Shown: positions 11,604 to 21,695 of the stretch, piece by piece | Layout: each line of letters begins with the position of its first letter | Numbering within the stretch: position 1 is the first letter of the stretch | Assembly: GCA_963723455.1 (NCBI GenBank) | Contig: CAVRQM010000005.1 | Coordinates: 682,001 to 746,000 of the forward strand | Length of the DNA stretch: 64,000 bases | From: CAVRQM01 sp963723455 | GTDB lineage: Bacteria > Pseudomonadota > Alphaproteobacteria > Acetobacterales > Acetobacteraceae | Direction of reading: 5' to 3' | Notes under the pieces: model-generated | Seen by the model: the letters and a program-made list of their open reading frames with translations, nothing else | The model's database searches: none | Told to the model about the DNA's origin: nothing | Made by a program: the position numbers and the translations under genes

Positions 11604-12560
11604 ATGAAACGACTGCTGCTCACCACCGCCGCCATGCTGGCGGTCGGACTGGGTCTGTCGAGCCTCGGCGCGACCCCTGCCCAGGCGGCGGGCAAGAAGG
11701 TGTTCGCGCTGGTGCCGAAGGCGCTGGGCGTGCCGTTCTATGCCGACGCCGAAAAGGGCTGCAAGGAAGAAGCCGCCAAGATCGGCGCCGAGTGCCTGTT
11801 CACCGGCCCGGCGCAGCTCGACGACGCCGAGCAGATCCGCATCATCCGCGACCTGATGACCCGCGGCGTCGCCGGCGTGGCGGTGGCGCCGAACAACCCG
11901 GATTCGATCGGCAACGTGATCGTCGCGGCAGAAGCCAAGCACATCCCCGTCGTCACCTTCGACTCCGACGCGCCCAATTCCAAGCGCATCGCTTTCATCG
12001 GCACCAACAACGAGGGCGCCGGCGGCTCGGCCGGCGAGGCGTTCGCGAAAGCCATGCCGAACGGCGGCACCTACGCGGTGCTGACCGGCGGTCTGTCGGC
12101 GCAGAACCTGAACGACCGGATTGCCGGCTTCAAGTCGAAGCTCGGGCCGAACTTCCACGAAGTGTCCGGCTCGCCGTTCTCCTGCGATGACGATTCCAAC
12201 AAGGCTGTGCAGGTGATCCAGGACGTGCTGGCGAAGAACCCGAAGCTGGATGGCATCTTCTATTCCGGCGGCTGGCCGATGTTCGCGCCGGAGGCCTATA
12301 CGCGCGCGCTGCGCAAGCGGGCGGCGGACATCAAGACCGGCAAGTTCGTGGTCGTCTCGTTCGACACGCTGCCGAACCAGCTTAAGCTGCTGCAGGAGGG
12401 TCTGGCGACGACGCTCGTGGGCCAGCGCCCGTACGCGATGGGCGTCGACTCGATCGACCAGCTCAATACCCTGTCCAATGGCGGCACGGTCCCGAAGGTC
12501 ACCGATACCGGCGTCGATATCGTGACCAGCGCGAACGTCGCGTCCTTCATGAAAAAGTAG
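11604..12560 (+). CDS. Ribose-type sugar ABC transporter, periplasmic substrate-binding protein
   Basis: The 318-residue protein begins with a clear Sec signal peptide (MKRLLLTTAAMLAVGLGL, cleaved after PAQAA) and continues as a type I periplasmic binding protein: FALVPKALGVPFYADAEKG, GVAGVAVAPNNPDSI, PVVTFDSDAPNSKR, KLDGIFYSGGWPMF. The start at ATG 11604 is chosen because the CGGAGAG site sits at proper spacing; ATG 11598 is only one base after it. It delivers sugar to the permease encoded just upstream. Family ligands include ribose, xylose, allose and sugar alcohols; the specific one cannot be read here. Confidence 0.9.
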   Translation: MKRLLLTTAAMLAVGLGLSSLGATPAQAAGKKVFALVPKALGVPFYADAEKGCKEEAAKIGAECLFTGPAQLDDAEQIRIIRDLMTRGVAGVAVAPNNPDSIGNVIVAAEAKHIPVVTFDSDAPNSKRIAFIGTNNEGAGGSAGEAFAKAMPNGGTYAVLTGGLSAQNLNDRIAGFKSKLGPNFHEVSGSPFSCDDDSNKAVQVIQDVLAKNPKLDGIFYSGGWPMFAPEAYTRALRKRAADIKTGKFVVVSFDTLPNQLKLLQEGLATTLVGQRPYAMGVDSIDQLNTLSNGGTVPKVTDTGVDIVTSANVASFMKK

Positions 12561-12574
12561 CGCGGACGGATCTC

Positions 12575-14180
<1,606 letters not shown>

Positions 14181-14188
14181 AATGCTGC

Positions 14189-14203
14189 CCCGGCCGAGCC
14201 GGG
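14189..14203. terminator. Hairpin between converging ABC and btuB genes
   Basis: CCCGGC-CGA-GCCGGG gives a 6-bp stem with a 3-base loop in the 46-base gap between two genes that converge. It has no T run on either side, so termination function is only a guess. Confidence 0.25.
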
Positions 14204-14226
14204 CCGCATCACCGCCCCGGCCGGCC

Positions 14227-16209
14227 TCAGAACCGCCCTCGCACACCGGCCAGGAACGACGGTCCCGGCGTCTGGAATCCGCTCGCCGGCTCGAAATGGC
14301 TGCCGCCGATGTTCCGGGCGTCGGCGAACAGCTCGATGCGCGGACGGATGTCATAGGTGACGGTCAGGTTCAGGATCGTGCCGCCGCGCTGCGGCCCGAC
14401 CGGCCCCGGAAAGCCGTTGTCATCAACCAGGAAGTCAAGAAAGTGGCTGCTGTAAACAAGCTCCGGCGTGATCCGGAGCCCTTTCCACGGCGTCAGCCGC
14501 GCGTCCAGGCTGACCTGGTTCTGCGGCCTGCGCAGCAGCGCCGCGCCGGTCGTCAGATCCCGCGTCTCGGTATAGGTGTAGGTCGCCGTCGCCTCGATCC
14601 AGCGCGCCGGCCGCACCGTCAGGCTGCTCTCGACGCCGCGGGTGCGCGCGCGATCGACGTTGATTTCGGTCGAGGACAGGAAATCCGGCGCTTCCTGGAA
14701 CTCGATCAGGTCGCGGATGCGGTTGTCGAAATATGTCGCTTCGATACTGACGCCGCGCCGGTCGTGGAACGCCGGAATGTCGAAGCCGATGCCGGCCTCC
14801 CAGCCGCGGCTGCGCTCCGGGCGCAGGGTCGGGTTGCCGACATAGCCGAAGCTGTCCACCCCGAACAGGTCGTACAGCGACGGCGCGCGGAACGCCGTGC
14901 CGTATGACGCCTTGAGCCGCGCCAGCGCCTCGGGGACGGCCAGCACTCCGCCGAGGCGATAGGTGAATGCGCTGCCGCCGTAGCGCGCGTCCTCGCCGCG
15001 CAGATCGCCGGTCACCGTCAGGCGGCGCAGCAACGTCGCCTGGATGCCGGCGTGTCCGGCATCGGACGAATCGCTCGCATCCACGCTGGATAGATCGGCA
15101 AAGCCGCCCGACGAGGTGTCCAGCCGCGAGCGCGCGGCGTCGCTGATATGCTCGTAGCCGATCGTGACCGCGGCATCGCGCGACCATGACAGGTCGGGCA
15201 GATGCACCGTGTTGTTCCACTGCACGTCGTCGCGGGTGCCGTGATAGCGGCTGTCGCCGAAGGCCTGGTTCGGGTCGGCGGCTTCCAGCAGCTCGACATA
15301 GTGCCGGTCGAACACGCTGCGCGAGACGAACAGGCCGCTCTCCCACACGCCGCCGAACAGCGTCGTGGTGGCGCCGAGCCGGCCGAAGGCGCTGTTGTCG
15401 CGCCCGGTATAGGCGTTCGCGTCGTATGCCGGAAAGCCAAGAGCATCAAGGCCGAACACGCTCTGTCGCCCGCGCAGCAGGGCGGAGAAGCGGGTGCCCT
15501 CGACCGGCGTGTAGCCGAGTTCGATCAGGCCGAGATTACTGCGATAGCCGTTGCGCGCCCCGGTGTACACGCTCTCGCGGCGTGGCGTGGTGTCGCTGCC
15601 CTGCAGCGACTGGTTCTCGGCATCCAGGTTGTAGTCGAACTTGCCGGTTCTGCCGGACAGGTTGCCGGCGAACAGATCCTGGCGCGGCAATCCGCCGGCG
15701 GCGGTGATGCTGCCGTGCAGCGGGCCGGCGCCCTGCCGGGTGATCAGGTTCACCACGCCGCCGATCGCGCCAGAGCCGTACAGGCTGGACATCGGCCCGC
15801 GCACCACCTCGATCCGCTCGATGTCGTCCAGCGTATCAACTCCGAAATTGAAGGCGCCGCCCGGGTCGGATGGATCGTTGACCGGCACGCCGTCGCGCAG
15901 CACCAGCACCTGGTTGCTGTTCGTGCCGCGTATGAACACGCTGGCATTGCCGCCCTGGCCGCCCGATTGCACGACATGCAGGCCGGGCACGGCCGACAAT
16001 GCCTCGACCAGCGTGGTGTAGCCGCGGCTCTCGATGGTGTTGCGGGTGATGATGGTCACGCCGGCGGGGATGCGGTCTGCCAGCGTCGGCACGCGCGTCG
16101 CCGTCACCGTCATGTCGGGCAGCTGCACGATGGGCGCCGGCGGCTCCTGCGCCGCCGCAAGGGTTGGCAGCAGCATGGCTGCAACCAGGAAGGATCGCAT
16201 GGCAGGCAC
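14227..16209 (-). CDS. btuB: TonB-dependent vitamin B12 receptor
   Basis: This 660-residue outer-membrane protein has a signal peptide (MRSFLVAAMLLPTLAAAQ), a TonB box around DMTVTATR near residue 32, a plug domain with VEALSAVPGLHVVQSGGQGG, VFIRGTNSNQVLVLRDG and GPMSSLYGSGAIGGVVNL, and a long beta-barrel ending in Phe. The plug sequence is of the BtuB type. The 5' leader contains a cobalamin riboswitch, which is strong independent support that the substrate is cobalamin or a relative. The start may be at 16209 or at the second Met (16200). No frameshift is seen. It brings corrinoids to the cell that the cobalamin-dependent MetH at 21.7-25.2 kb would use. Confidence 0.92.
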   Translation of the reverse strand: MPAMRSFLVAAMLLPTLAAAQEPPAPIVQLPDMTVTATRVPTLADRIPAGVTIITRNTIESRGYTTLVEALSAVPGLHVVQSGGQGGNASVFIRGTNSNQVLVLRDGVPVNDPSDPGGAFNFGVDTLDDIERIEVVRGPMSSLYGSGAIGGVVNLITRQGAGPLHGSITAAGGLPRQDLFAGNLSGRTGKFDYNLDAENQSLQGSDTTPRRESVYTGARNGYRSNLGLIELGYTPVEGTRFSALLRGRQSVFGLDALGFPAYDANAYTGRDNSAFGRLGATTTLFGGVWESGLFVSRSVFDRHYVELLEAADPNQAFGDSRYHGTRDDVQWNNTVHLPDLSWSRDAAVTIGYEHISDAARSRLDTSSGGFADLSSVDASDSSDAGHAGIQATLLRRLTVTGDLRGEDARYGGSAFTYRLGGVLAVPEALARLKASYGTAFRAPSLYDLFGVDSFGYVGNPTLRPERSRGWEAGIGFDIPAFHDRRGVSIEATYFDNRIRDLIEFQEAPDFLSSTEINVDRARTRGVESSLTVRPARWIEATATYTYTETRDLTTGAALLRRPQNQVSLDARLTPWKGLRITPELVYSSHFLDFLVDDNGFPGPVGPQRGGTILNLTVTYDIRPRIELFADARNIGGSHFEPASGFQTPGPSFLAGVRGRF

Positions 16210-16304
16210 TCCGAACGCGGCGCAATCGGCCGCGGGACGAACATGCGATTGCCGCTAGGGGTCTCTCTCCCGTTGCGCCGGTGCACCCCGCCCGTCGCGC
16301 GCGC

Positions 16305-16495
16305 ACACTCTCGACGCCGGCCGGTCTCCTGGCTCGCGGCGTGTCGCCTGCGCCCGCCTTCTCGACCCGGCCTGCAAGGGGCGCAGGATGGGTCAATGGC
16401 ACGATGGGGCAGGCACGCCGCTCTACAGTTGCGGGGGCAGCCGCGATATGTCGCGTTCCCGTTTCAGCCCTTGCGGGCCACCGTCGTCTGCGCCC
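16305..16495 (-). promoter_or_regulatory. Cobalamin riboswitch upstream of btuB
   Basis: On the reverse strand the region contains, in order, GGTGGCCCGC, the GAAACGGGAA box, GCTGCCCCCGCAACTGT (near 16450-16420) and the B12 box GAGCCAGGAGACCGGCC (16335-16319). This is the conserved core of the AdoCbl aptamer. It lies about 100 bases before the btuB start, so it should reduce btuB expression when cobalamin is plentiful. The sequence between aptamer and start is GC-rich and could fold as the expression platform. The ends given are approximate. Confidence 0.93.
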
Positions 16496-16532
16496 TGCAT
16501 AGCGGCCGTTGCGCGGGCGGCATAGTGCCTTC

Positions 16533-17420
16533 CTACAACACCACCACGCCGTGATGCTTGGCCTTGGCGTCCGGCTCGACATGGATGGTCACCGACAGGC
16601 CCTGCATCTCGGCCTGCAGCGCCGCTTCGATGCGGTCGCAGATGTCATGCGCGTCGGCCACGCTCATGCCGCCGGGCACGACCAGGTGGAACTCCAGGAA
16701 GGTCAGCCGTCCCGCATGTCGCGCGCGCAGGTCGTGCGCCTCGATCGCGCCCGCGGCATGCGTGGCCACCAGCGCGCGGATGCGCTCGACCACCTCCGGC
16801 GCGGGGGCCGCGTCCATCAGGCCGCCGACCGAATCGCGCAGCAGCAGCATGCCGGCGCCCAGGATATACACCGCCGTCGCCGCGGCCAGCACCGGGTCGA
16901 GCCACAGCCGGCCGGTGGCGATCACCAGCCCGACGCCGGCCAGGATGCCGGTCGAGGTGACGACGTCGGCCGCCAAATGCCGCCCGTCCGCGCCTAGCGC
17001 CGGCGAGCGCAGCCGGTGGCCGGCGCGCAGCAGCACCGCGGCCCAGCCCAGGTTCAGCACGGTCGCCGCCGCGTTCAGCGCCACGCCGGCCAGTGGCTGA
17101 TCGTAGGCGACGGGATGCAGCCAGGTCAGCCAGGCATGGCGCAGGATCACCAGGGCGGCGACCACGATCAGCACGCCCTCGACCACGGCGGAGAAGAACT
17201 CTGCCTTGTCGTGCCCGTACGGATGGTTGGCGTCGGCCGGCTTGGCGGCGAAATACAGCGCCGCCAGCGCGATCACCGAGGCTGCGACGTTGACGACGGT
17301 CTCGGCGGCGTCCGAGAACAGCGCCGCCGAACCGGTCAGCGCCCAGGCCGCGGTCTTCAGCGCCAGCACCAGCAGGCCTACGGCGATGCTGCCGGTTGCA
17401 AGGCGGATCGTGGGCGTCAT
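16533..17420 (-). CDS. Cation diffusion facilitator family metal exporter
   Basis: The 295-residue protein has six membrane segments followed by a cytoplasmic ferredoxin-like domain (about residues 205-285). Family motifs are SAALFSDAAETVVN in helix 2, HPYGHDKAEF after helix 2-3, and HLAADVVTSTG in helix 5, whose His and Asp form the transport site. The helix 2 motif SDAxET differs from the DSxxD or SDxxHxxxD of studied Zn or Fe exporters, so the metal is uncertain. It is downstream of SCO1 and CopD/CopC-type genes on the same strand, with its stop adjacent to the btuB riboswitch. Intact. Confidence 0.85.
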   Translation of the reverse strand: MTPTIRLATGSIAVGLLVLALKTAAWALTGSAALFSDAAETVVNVAASVIALAALYFAAKPADANHPYGHDKAEFFSAVVEGVLIVVAALVILRHAWLTWLHPVAYDQPLAGVALNAAATVLNLGWAAVLLRAGHRLRSPALGADGRHLAADVVTSTGILAGVGLVIATGRLWLDPVLAAATAVYILGAGMLLLRDSVGGLMDAAPAPEVVERIRALVATHAAGAIEAHDLRARHAGRLTFLEFHLVVPGGMSVADAHDICDRIEAALQAEMQGLSVTIHVEPDAKAKHHGVVVL

Positions 17421-17508
17421 CGGTGGGGCGCTATCGGCGGATCGGGCGCATGCGCAGGGTGTAGCAGCGGCGGCCGGCGGGCTGCTACCGCGCGCCGCCG
17501 CGGCGCCG

Positions 17509-18128
17509 CTATGAAAGATGGCTGGCGATGTCGCGCGGCCATGGCGGCGGCGGACTCGTCGGCGCGGATCGGCGCCAGGAAGTCGCCGCCGGGCGCCATC
17601 AGGTACAGCACCGAACTGTGCTCGATCTCGTAGCCGCCGTCGGGGCGCGGATGGGCTGCGCTGCGCACCCGGTATTCGCGCTCCACGGCGCGGATCTGGC
17701 CGATGCCGTGCCGGTCAGGCCGAGCAGCCGCGGCGTGAATCCGGCGACATAGCGGCGCAGCACCGCCGGGCGTGTCGTGCCGCGGATCGACGGTGATGAA
17801 CAGCGGCTGCACCCGGTCCCGGCCTGCTGCCCAGTTGGTCCAGCGCCGCGGCGAGCGCGCGCCAGCGTGGTCGGGCAGACATCGCGGCAATGGCTGTAGC
17901 CGAAATAGATCAGCTGATAGCGCCCCGGGAAGCTGCGTTCGGTGACGACCCGCCGTTGCCGTCGGCCAGCCGGAACGGGCCGCCGATCGGTCGCCTGCCG
18001 CGGGGCCGGCGGGCCGGGCAGCCGCAGCCAGCGCGCTGGCCAGCAGCAGCAGGCAGGCGATAGCCGCCGATGGCCGCCAGCAGGCCCGCCGGTCGCGCCG
18101 GCCGCCGCCGGTTCGTCGAATGCGCCAT
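17509..18128 (-). CDS. SCO1/SenC-family copper chaperone, several frameshifts
   Basis: SCO proteins deliver copper to cytochrome oxidase or act as thiol reductants on the periplasmic side of the membrane. Read across frames, the gene gives an N-terminal anchor (IACLLLLASALAAAA), FPGRYQLIYFGYSHC with the CxxxC copper site CRDVCP, PLFITVDPRHDTP, VLRRYVAGFTPRLLGLTGT and YEIEHSSVLYL, whose His is the third ligand. All three ligands are present. Start ATG 18128 and stop 17509 give about 206 residues, the family length. At least four one-base shifts interrupt it; since motifs survive between them, sequencing indels are more likely than decay. Confidence 0.72.
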
Positions 18129-18136
18129 GGCCCGCC

Positions 18137-20033
18137 CTACATCCGCATATGCATCGGCTGCTCGCTGCCGCCCGGCGAGCGGATGGGCGCGGATCGCCGC
18201 GACCGCGCGCGCCAGAGCGTGCGGATCGTTCCAGCCGGGCGCGGCGCCCGGGCGCTGCAGCGCGCGCAGCCAGCCCTCGGCGTCGATCAGGAATTGGTCG
18301 CCCGGGATCCGCTCCGCGCCCAGGCCGGCGACGATGGCGTAGGCGGCGTCACCGCCTCGTCGTGCGCGACGCATAGCGCCGGGCCGGGCGCAGATGCCGG
18401 ATCGGAGCTCGCCACGATGGTCGTGATGCCTGTCTCCCCGGTCCGGCATCGGCCGGCGGCGCGCCGATGACCAGGCGGATGATGTGTCCGCGCAAATCGG
18501 CCAGATGCAACCGTGTGCGCCGCCCGCGCACTCCGCCTGCAGGCCCGGCGCGCGCAGCGGCGGCGACCAATGCGCCGGCGCGGGCCTGCACCAGCCCGGC
18601 ATTGCGTGCGCGGATGAAGTCGATCAGATCCCATAGATCCCGCTCGGACAGCACGCCGGCGAAGCCCGGCATCGCCATGCCGCCCTCCGGCGCCTCGATG
18701 CCGTGCGACAGCCACCAGATCAGCTCGCCGTCGCTGTGCATCCACAGATGCGCCGCGGTCAGGTCGGCCGGGGGCATCGGCAGGGTCTTTGCGGCCGGCC
18801 CGTCGCCATGGCCCTCGACGCCGTGGCAGACCGCGCAATGCTGCGGGTACAGCGCCGCCCCCTGCACGATGCGCGTTGGCGGCGAAGCCGGTCGGCGAGT
18901 GCTGGTAGCTGGTCGGATAGGCCTGCACGAACAGCAGATCGAGATGCGGGACGGCGAACCAGGCGATCGCGGCGGCGGCAGCCACCGCCAGCCAGCGCGC
19001 GCGATGCCGGACCAGGGCGGCCAGCAGCAGCAGCGCCACCGCACCGCGCCAGCGCCAGCCCGGCCGCGATCGACCTCGCGGCGGAAATCCGCGTCCTCGT
19101 TGACCGTGACCAGGCTAGGACGCACGGCGAACGGCCAGACCGGCTGGACGTGCATCGATGGCGGCAGGCTGGTCAGCACGCCGGCCGCCAGCACGACCAG
19201 CAGCCCGACCGCCGTCTCCAGCGCGATGCTGCGGCCGAGCCGGGAGCGGGCGCGCGTCGGGGTCGCGCCCGACAGGGCCGGCGCGAGGCGGAAGTGATTG
19301 GCCGCCGGCGAAGCCGAGCAGCGCCGCAAACAGCGCGATCTTGAGCAGCGCCACGAGGCCGTAGCGCGGTGCCGATCAGGCCGGGCAGGCCGCCGATCAG
19401 CACCCAGAACTGGAAGAACGCCGTGCCGGCCAGCACCAGCACGCAGGCGCCGCCGAGCCAGGAAAACCGGCGGCAGGCGCGCGCGGCAACCGCCGGCGGG
19501 GCGATGCGCACGACCAGCAGCAGCGGCAGCAGTCCGCCCAGCCACGCACCGGCCGCCAGCAGATGCAGCAGGTCCGACGCCAGCAGCCAGCCCGACCCGC
19601 CATCCATGCTGAACGCGTGGCTGTGGGCCGATTGCAGCGCCACCGCCACGGCCGCGAGCGCCGCCGCCGGCCAGCGCGCCCGCAGGCGGAGTGTCGCCGC
19701 GACCGCCGCCAGCACGCCCAGCCGGATCAGCACGACATGGCCGAACAGCGTCTGCCCCAGCACCACGGGCAGGGTCGCCGCGATGTCGCCAAGGGCGGGC
19801 GTGTCGGCCAGCGTGCCGGCGACCAGCCAGACCCAGACGGCCGTAGCCGCCGCCGCCAGCAGCAGGCTGATCCAGGCCAGCCGCCGCCAGGCTCGCTCGA
19901 AGCCCGCCAGCGCGGGCGGCGCGACGGCCACCCGCGCCAGCGACGCCCCGAACACCGACAGCAGGCCCGCCACCGACAGGCCGCGCGCGAGCGCCAGCGG
20001 CAGCCCTCCCGCGATGTCGAACGGCGCCAGCAC
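18137..20033 (-). CDS. CopD-type membrane protein fused to cytochrome c and a thioredoxin-like domain, frameshifted
   Basis: Read across frames this is one protein of about 630 residues. The N-terminal half is a CopD-like multi-helix domain (ALARGLSVAGLLSVFGASLA, SDLLHLLAAGAWLGGLLPLL with the conserved His, LETAVGLLVVLAAGVLTSLP). A further helix leads to a cytochrome c domain with CAVCHG and a later MAMPGF for the axial Met. A thioredoxin-like tail (DQFLIDAEGWLRALQRPG) and a short Met/His end, PGGSEQPMHMRM, follow. CopD imports or handles periplasmic copper; the cytochrome and redox domains suggest electron transfer coupled to it. SCO1 starts eight bases later. GTG 20033 is the apparent start; several indels break the frame. 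Confidence 0.62.
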
Positions 20034-20063
20034 GGCGGCTCCGGCGACTGCACCGTGCCCGGC

Positions 20064-20437
20064 CTATTGCACCGTGAAGGTGTAGTGGCCCTGGGTCTTG
20101 TGCGTGTCGGTGTCGGTCGCGTGCCAGACCACCTTGTAGGTGCCGGCCGACGAGCGGCTTCACCGGCACCGACAGGTGCCTGGCGTCGTCGGCCGCGACC
20201 TGCGCGCGGCCGGCATCGACGTGCTGGCCCTTCGAATCCAGGACGCTGATGGAGCAGAAGCGCGGCTCCAGCTCGTCATCGAACTCGATGGCGACCTGCG
20301 AGGGCGCGGTCTGCACCGTGCCGCCGATGGGCGGCGTCGCGGTCTTCGGGTAGGCGTGGGCGAGGGCGGCGGTCAGCGGGGCGAACGCGAGCACGGCGGC
20401 GCAGGCCAGCGCCGAGGCCGGAAGAGATGCGGTTCAT
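20064..20437 (-). CDS. copC: CopC-type periplasmic copper-binding protein, frameshifted
   Basis: CopC is a small periplasmic beta-barrel that binds copper. From ATG 20437 (MNRISS, with AAGGA nine bases upstream) the protein has a signal peptide ending LTAALAHAYP, where mature His1 is a copper ligand. SQVAIEFDDELEPRFCSISV, DDARHLSVPVKPL and, in another frame, GTYKVVWHATDTDTHKTQGH with GHYTFTVQ at the end complete the fold. The His residues of the second site are present. The length is about 124 residues, normal for the family. Two one-base shifts (near 20415 and 20155) interrupt it. It lies just upstream of the CopD fusion gene, the usual pairing. Confidence 0.78.
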
Positions 20438-20491
20438 AGGAGTGTTCCTTGCCAGAGATGTCGAGCAGATGCGGTGTATCAGCGATCGGAC

Positions 20492-20896
20492 TCAGGCGAG
20501 GGTGGGTGGACCTCTCGGGTAGGCGGCATCGGGCAGGCCGGCTGGGCGGCGCGCGGGCGGCGGCGGCGCTGCGATGACCCGCGCCGCCAGCAGGCCGGGC
20601 GGCAGCGGCAGCACCGGGTCGGACGCCAGCAGAATCGGCGCAGCGGCGACGGCGCTGGCTGCCGGGCACAGCGCCTCGTCGGCGGTCCGGCGCAGCGGCG
20701 GGCGCGGCTGGTGGGCAGGCTGGCCGCCCTGGCACATCACGCTCAGCGCATCGAGGGCGGCGAGTTGGGGCTGTGCACGTCCTCGTCCGGCCAGACCACC
20801 GAGGCGACCGCCAGATGGCTGACCAACGCCAGCACGGCCGCGAGCAGGCCGACAAGGCGGCGGCGCGGGCCGGCGGCGGAACGACAACACCGGCAT
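20492..20896 (-). CDS. DUF2946-like small membrane-anchored protein, frameshifted
   Basis: Read across frames it starts MPVLSFRRRP, continues LVGLLAAVLALVSHLAVASVVW as one membrane helix, and goes on as QLAALDALSVMCQGG to a Pro/Ala-rich C-terminus ending YPRGPPTLA. That layout, a helix, a conserved Cys and a terminal PRGPP, is typical of DUF2946-type proteins that often sit beside copper genes; their function is not known. About 134 residues. Position directly upstream of copC on the same strand supports a link to copper handling. At least two one-base shifts are needed. Confidence 0.5.
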   Translation of the reverse strand: MPVLSFRRRPAPPPCRPARGRAGVGQPSGGRLGGLAGRGRAQPQLAALDALSVMCQGGQPAHQPRPPLRRTADEALCPAASAVAAAPILLASDPVLPLPPGLLAARVIAAPPPPARRPAGLPDAAYPRGPPTLA

Positions 20897-20939
20897 CGGC
20901 GCGGATGCTAGCAGGCGTCGCGGTCGGCGACAAGTCACG

Positions 20940-21395
20940 CTATCGCAGCAGGGCGGCAGCAGCGGATGGGGAGTTGGTGCGAACGGGTTGACGACGGTCA
21001 CGCCGCGCCAGGCGAAGCCGTCCTGCATGTCCTCGGACAGCAGCAGGTCGGCGCCGGCGCGAGGCAGCGGCGGCAAGGATGATCGCGTCGAAGATCTGCA
21101 GGCCGATGCGTCGACGATCAAGCCCGCAGCTGACGGAGCGAAGCACTTCGGCCGAGGTCGGCATGGTATCGTGACAAAGCGTGCGCCCAGGTGCTGACGG
21201 CGGCCTGCGTGTGCCAGCGTCAGGCGCCATGATCTTGCGCGCCAGACACTGAACAGCTCGGCAAGCACCTGCGCCGGAATAACGGAGCCGCGCCGCGTCC
21301 AGATGGCACATGAGTCTCGCAGCTGCATGCTGACGTTCGGATCATTCACGCCTTCGGCATAGACCGAGGACATTCGTGTCAATCGCAACGATCAC
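20940..21395 (-). CDS. PIN-domain (VapC-like) toxin, frameshifted
   Basis: PIN toxins are Mg-dependent RNases that act on tRNA or rRNA. Across frames the gene gives AIDTNVL with the first acidic ligand, VYAEGVNDPN, GSVIPAQVLAELFSV with the second, GLQIFDAIILAAA with the third and LLLSEDMQDGFAWRGVTVVNPF with the fourth, so the whole active site is encoded. GTG 21395 is the start, overlapping the antitoxin gene by 17 bases. The length is about 150 residues. At least four indels are needed, so the gene as given would not make toxin; whether that is real or sequencing error cannot be decided here. Confidence 0.68.
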
Positions 21396-21635
21396 CTTCG
21401 TACAGCTCCTCGCGCGTCCACGTCACGCCGAGGTTCTGCGCCGGCTGGACTGCGCAGCCGAGCCATCAGCTTCCCAGCCGCCTCCTGACGCCGCTCCGCC
21501 TCATCTTCGATCGGAACGATCCGCGCGACCGGCTCGCCATGCGAGGTGACGGTGTACGTCGTCCCCGCCGCGCACCTCGCGCAGCACGCGCGAGAAATGC
21601 CGGTTCGCCTCGGCCGCCGAAATGTCCTTGTTCAT
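21379..21635 (-). CDS. Phd/YefM-type antitoxin, one frameshift
   Basis: The N-terminus MNKDISAAEANRHFSRVLRE and the following YTVTSHGEPVARIVPIED are the DNA-binding domain of Phd/YefM antitoxins. The C-terminal tail (LGVTWTREELYEGDRCD) would wrap the partner toxin. A one-base shift near 21565 separates the two halves. The stop overlaps the start of the PIN toxin gene, the standard toxin-antitoxin arrangement. A perfect 15-base palindrome sits 15 bases upstream of the ATG and is the likely self-regulatory operator. Pairing of a Phd-type antitoxin with a PIN toxin is common. Confidence 0.72.
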
Positions 21636-21649
21636 GTCGACCCCCCGTG

Positions 21650-21664
21650 TAGTGACTGTCACTA
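21650..21664. promoter_or_regulatory. Palindromic operator of the toxin-antitoxin pair
   Basis: TAGTGAC-T-GTCACTA is a perfect 7+7 inverted repeat around a single central base, immediately upstream of the antitoxin ATG. Phd-type antitoxins bind such palindromes to repress their own operon. On the reverse strand a TATAGT hexamer overlaps it and could be a -10 element. Confidence 0.6.
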
Positions 21665-21695
21665 TACGGAATTCGGGATGGCCGTCCGCGCAAGC

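Noticed and set aside
10454..11695. Reverse open frame opposite the sugar permease
   Set aside because: His/Asp/Gln-rich mirror frame of the permease gene.
15202..16554. 450-codon forward open frame across btuB and the riboswitch
   Set aside because: It is antisense to a well-supported TonB receptor and to the cobalamin aptamer, with no family features.
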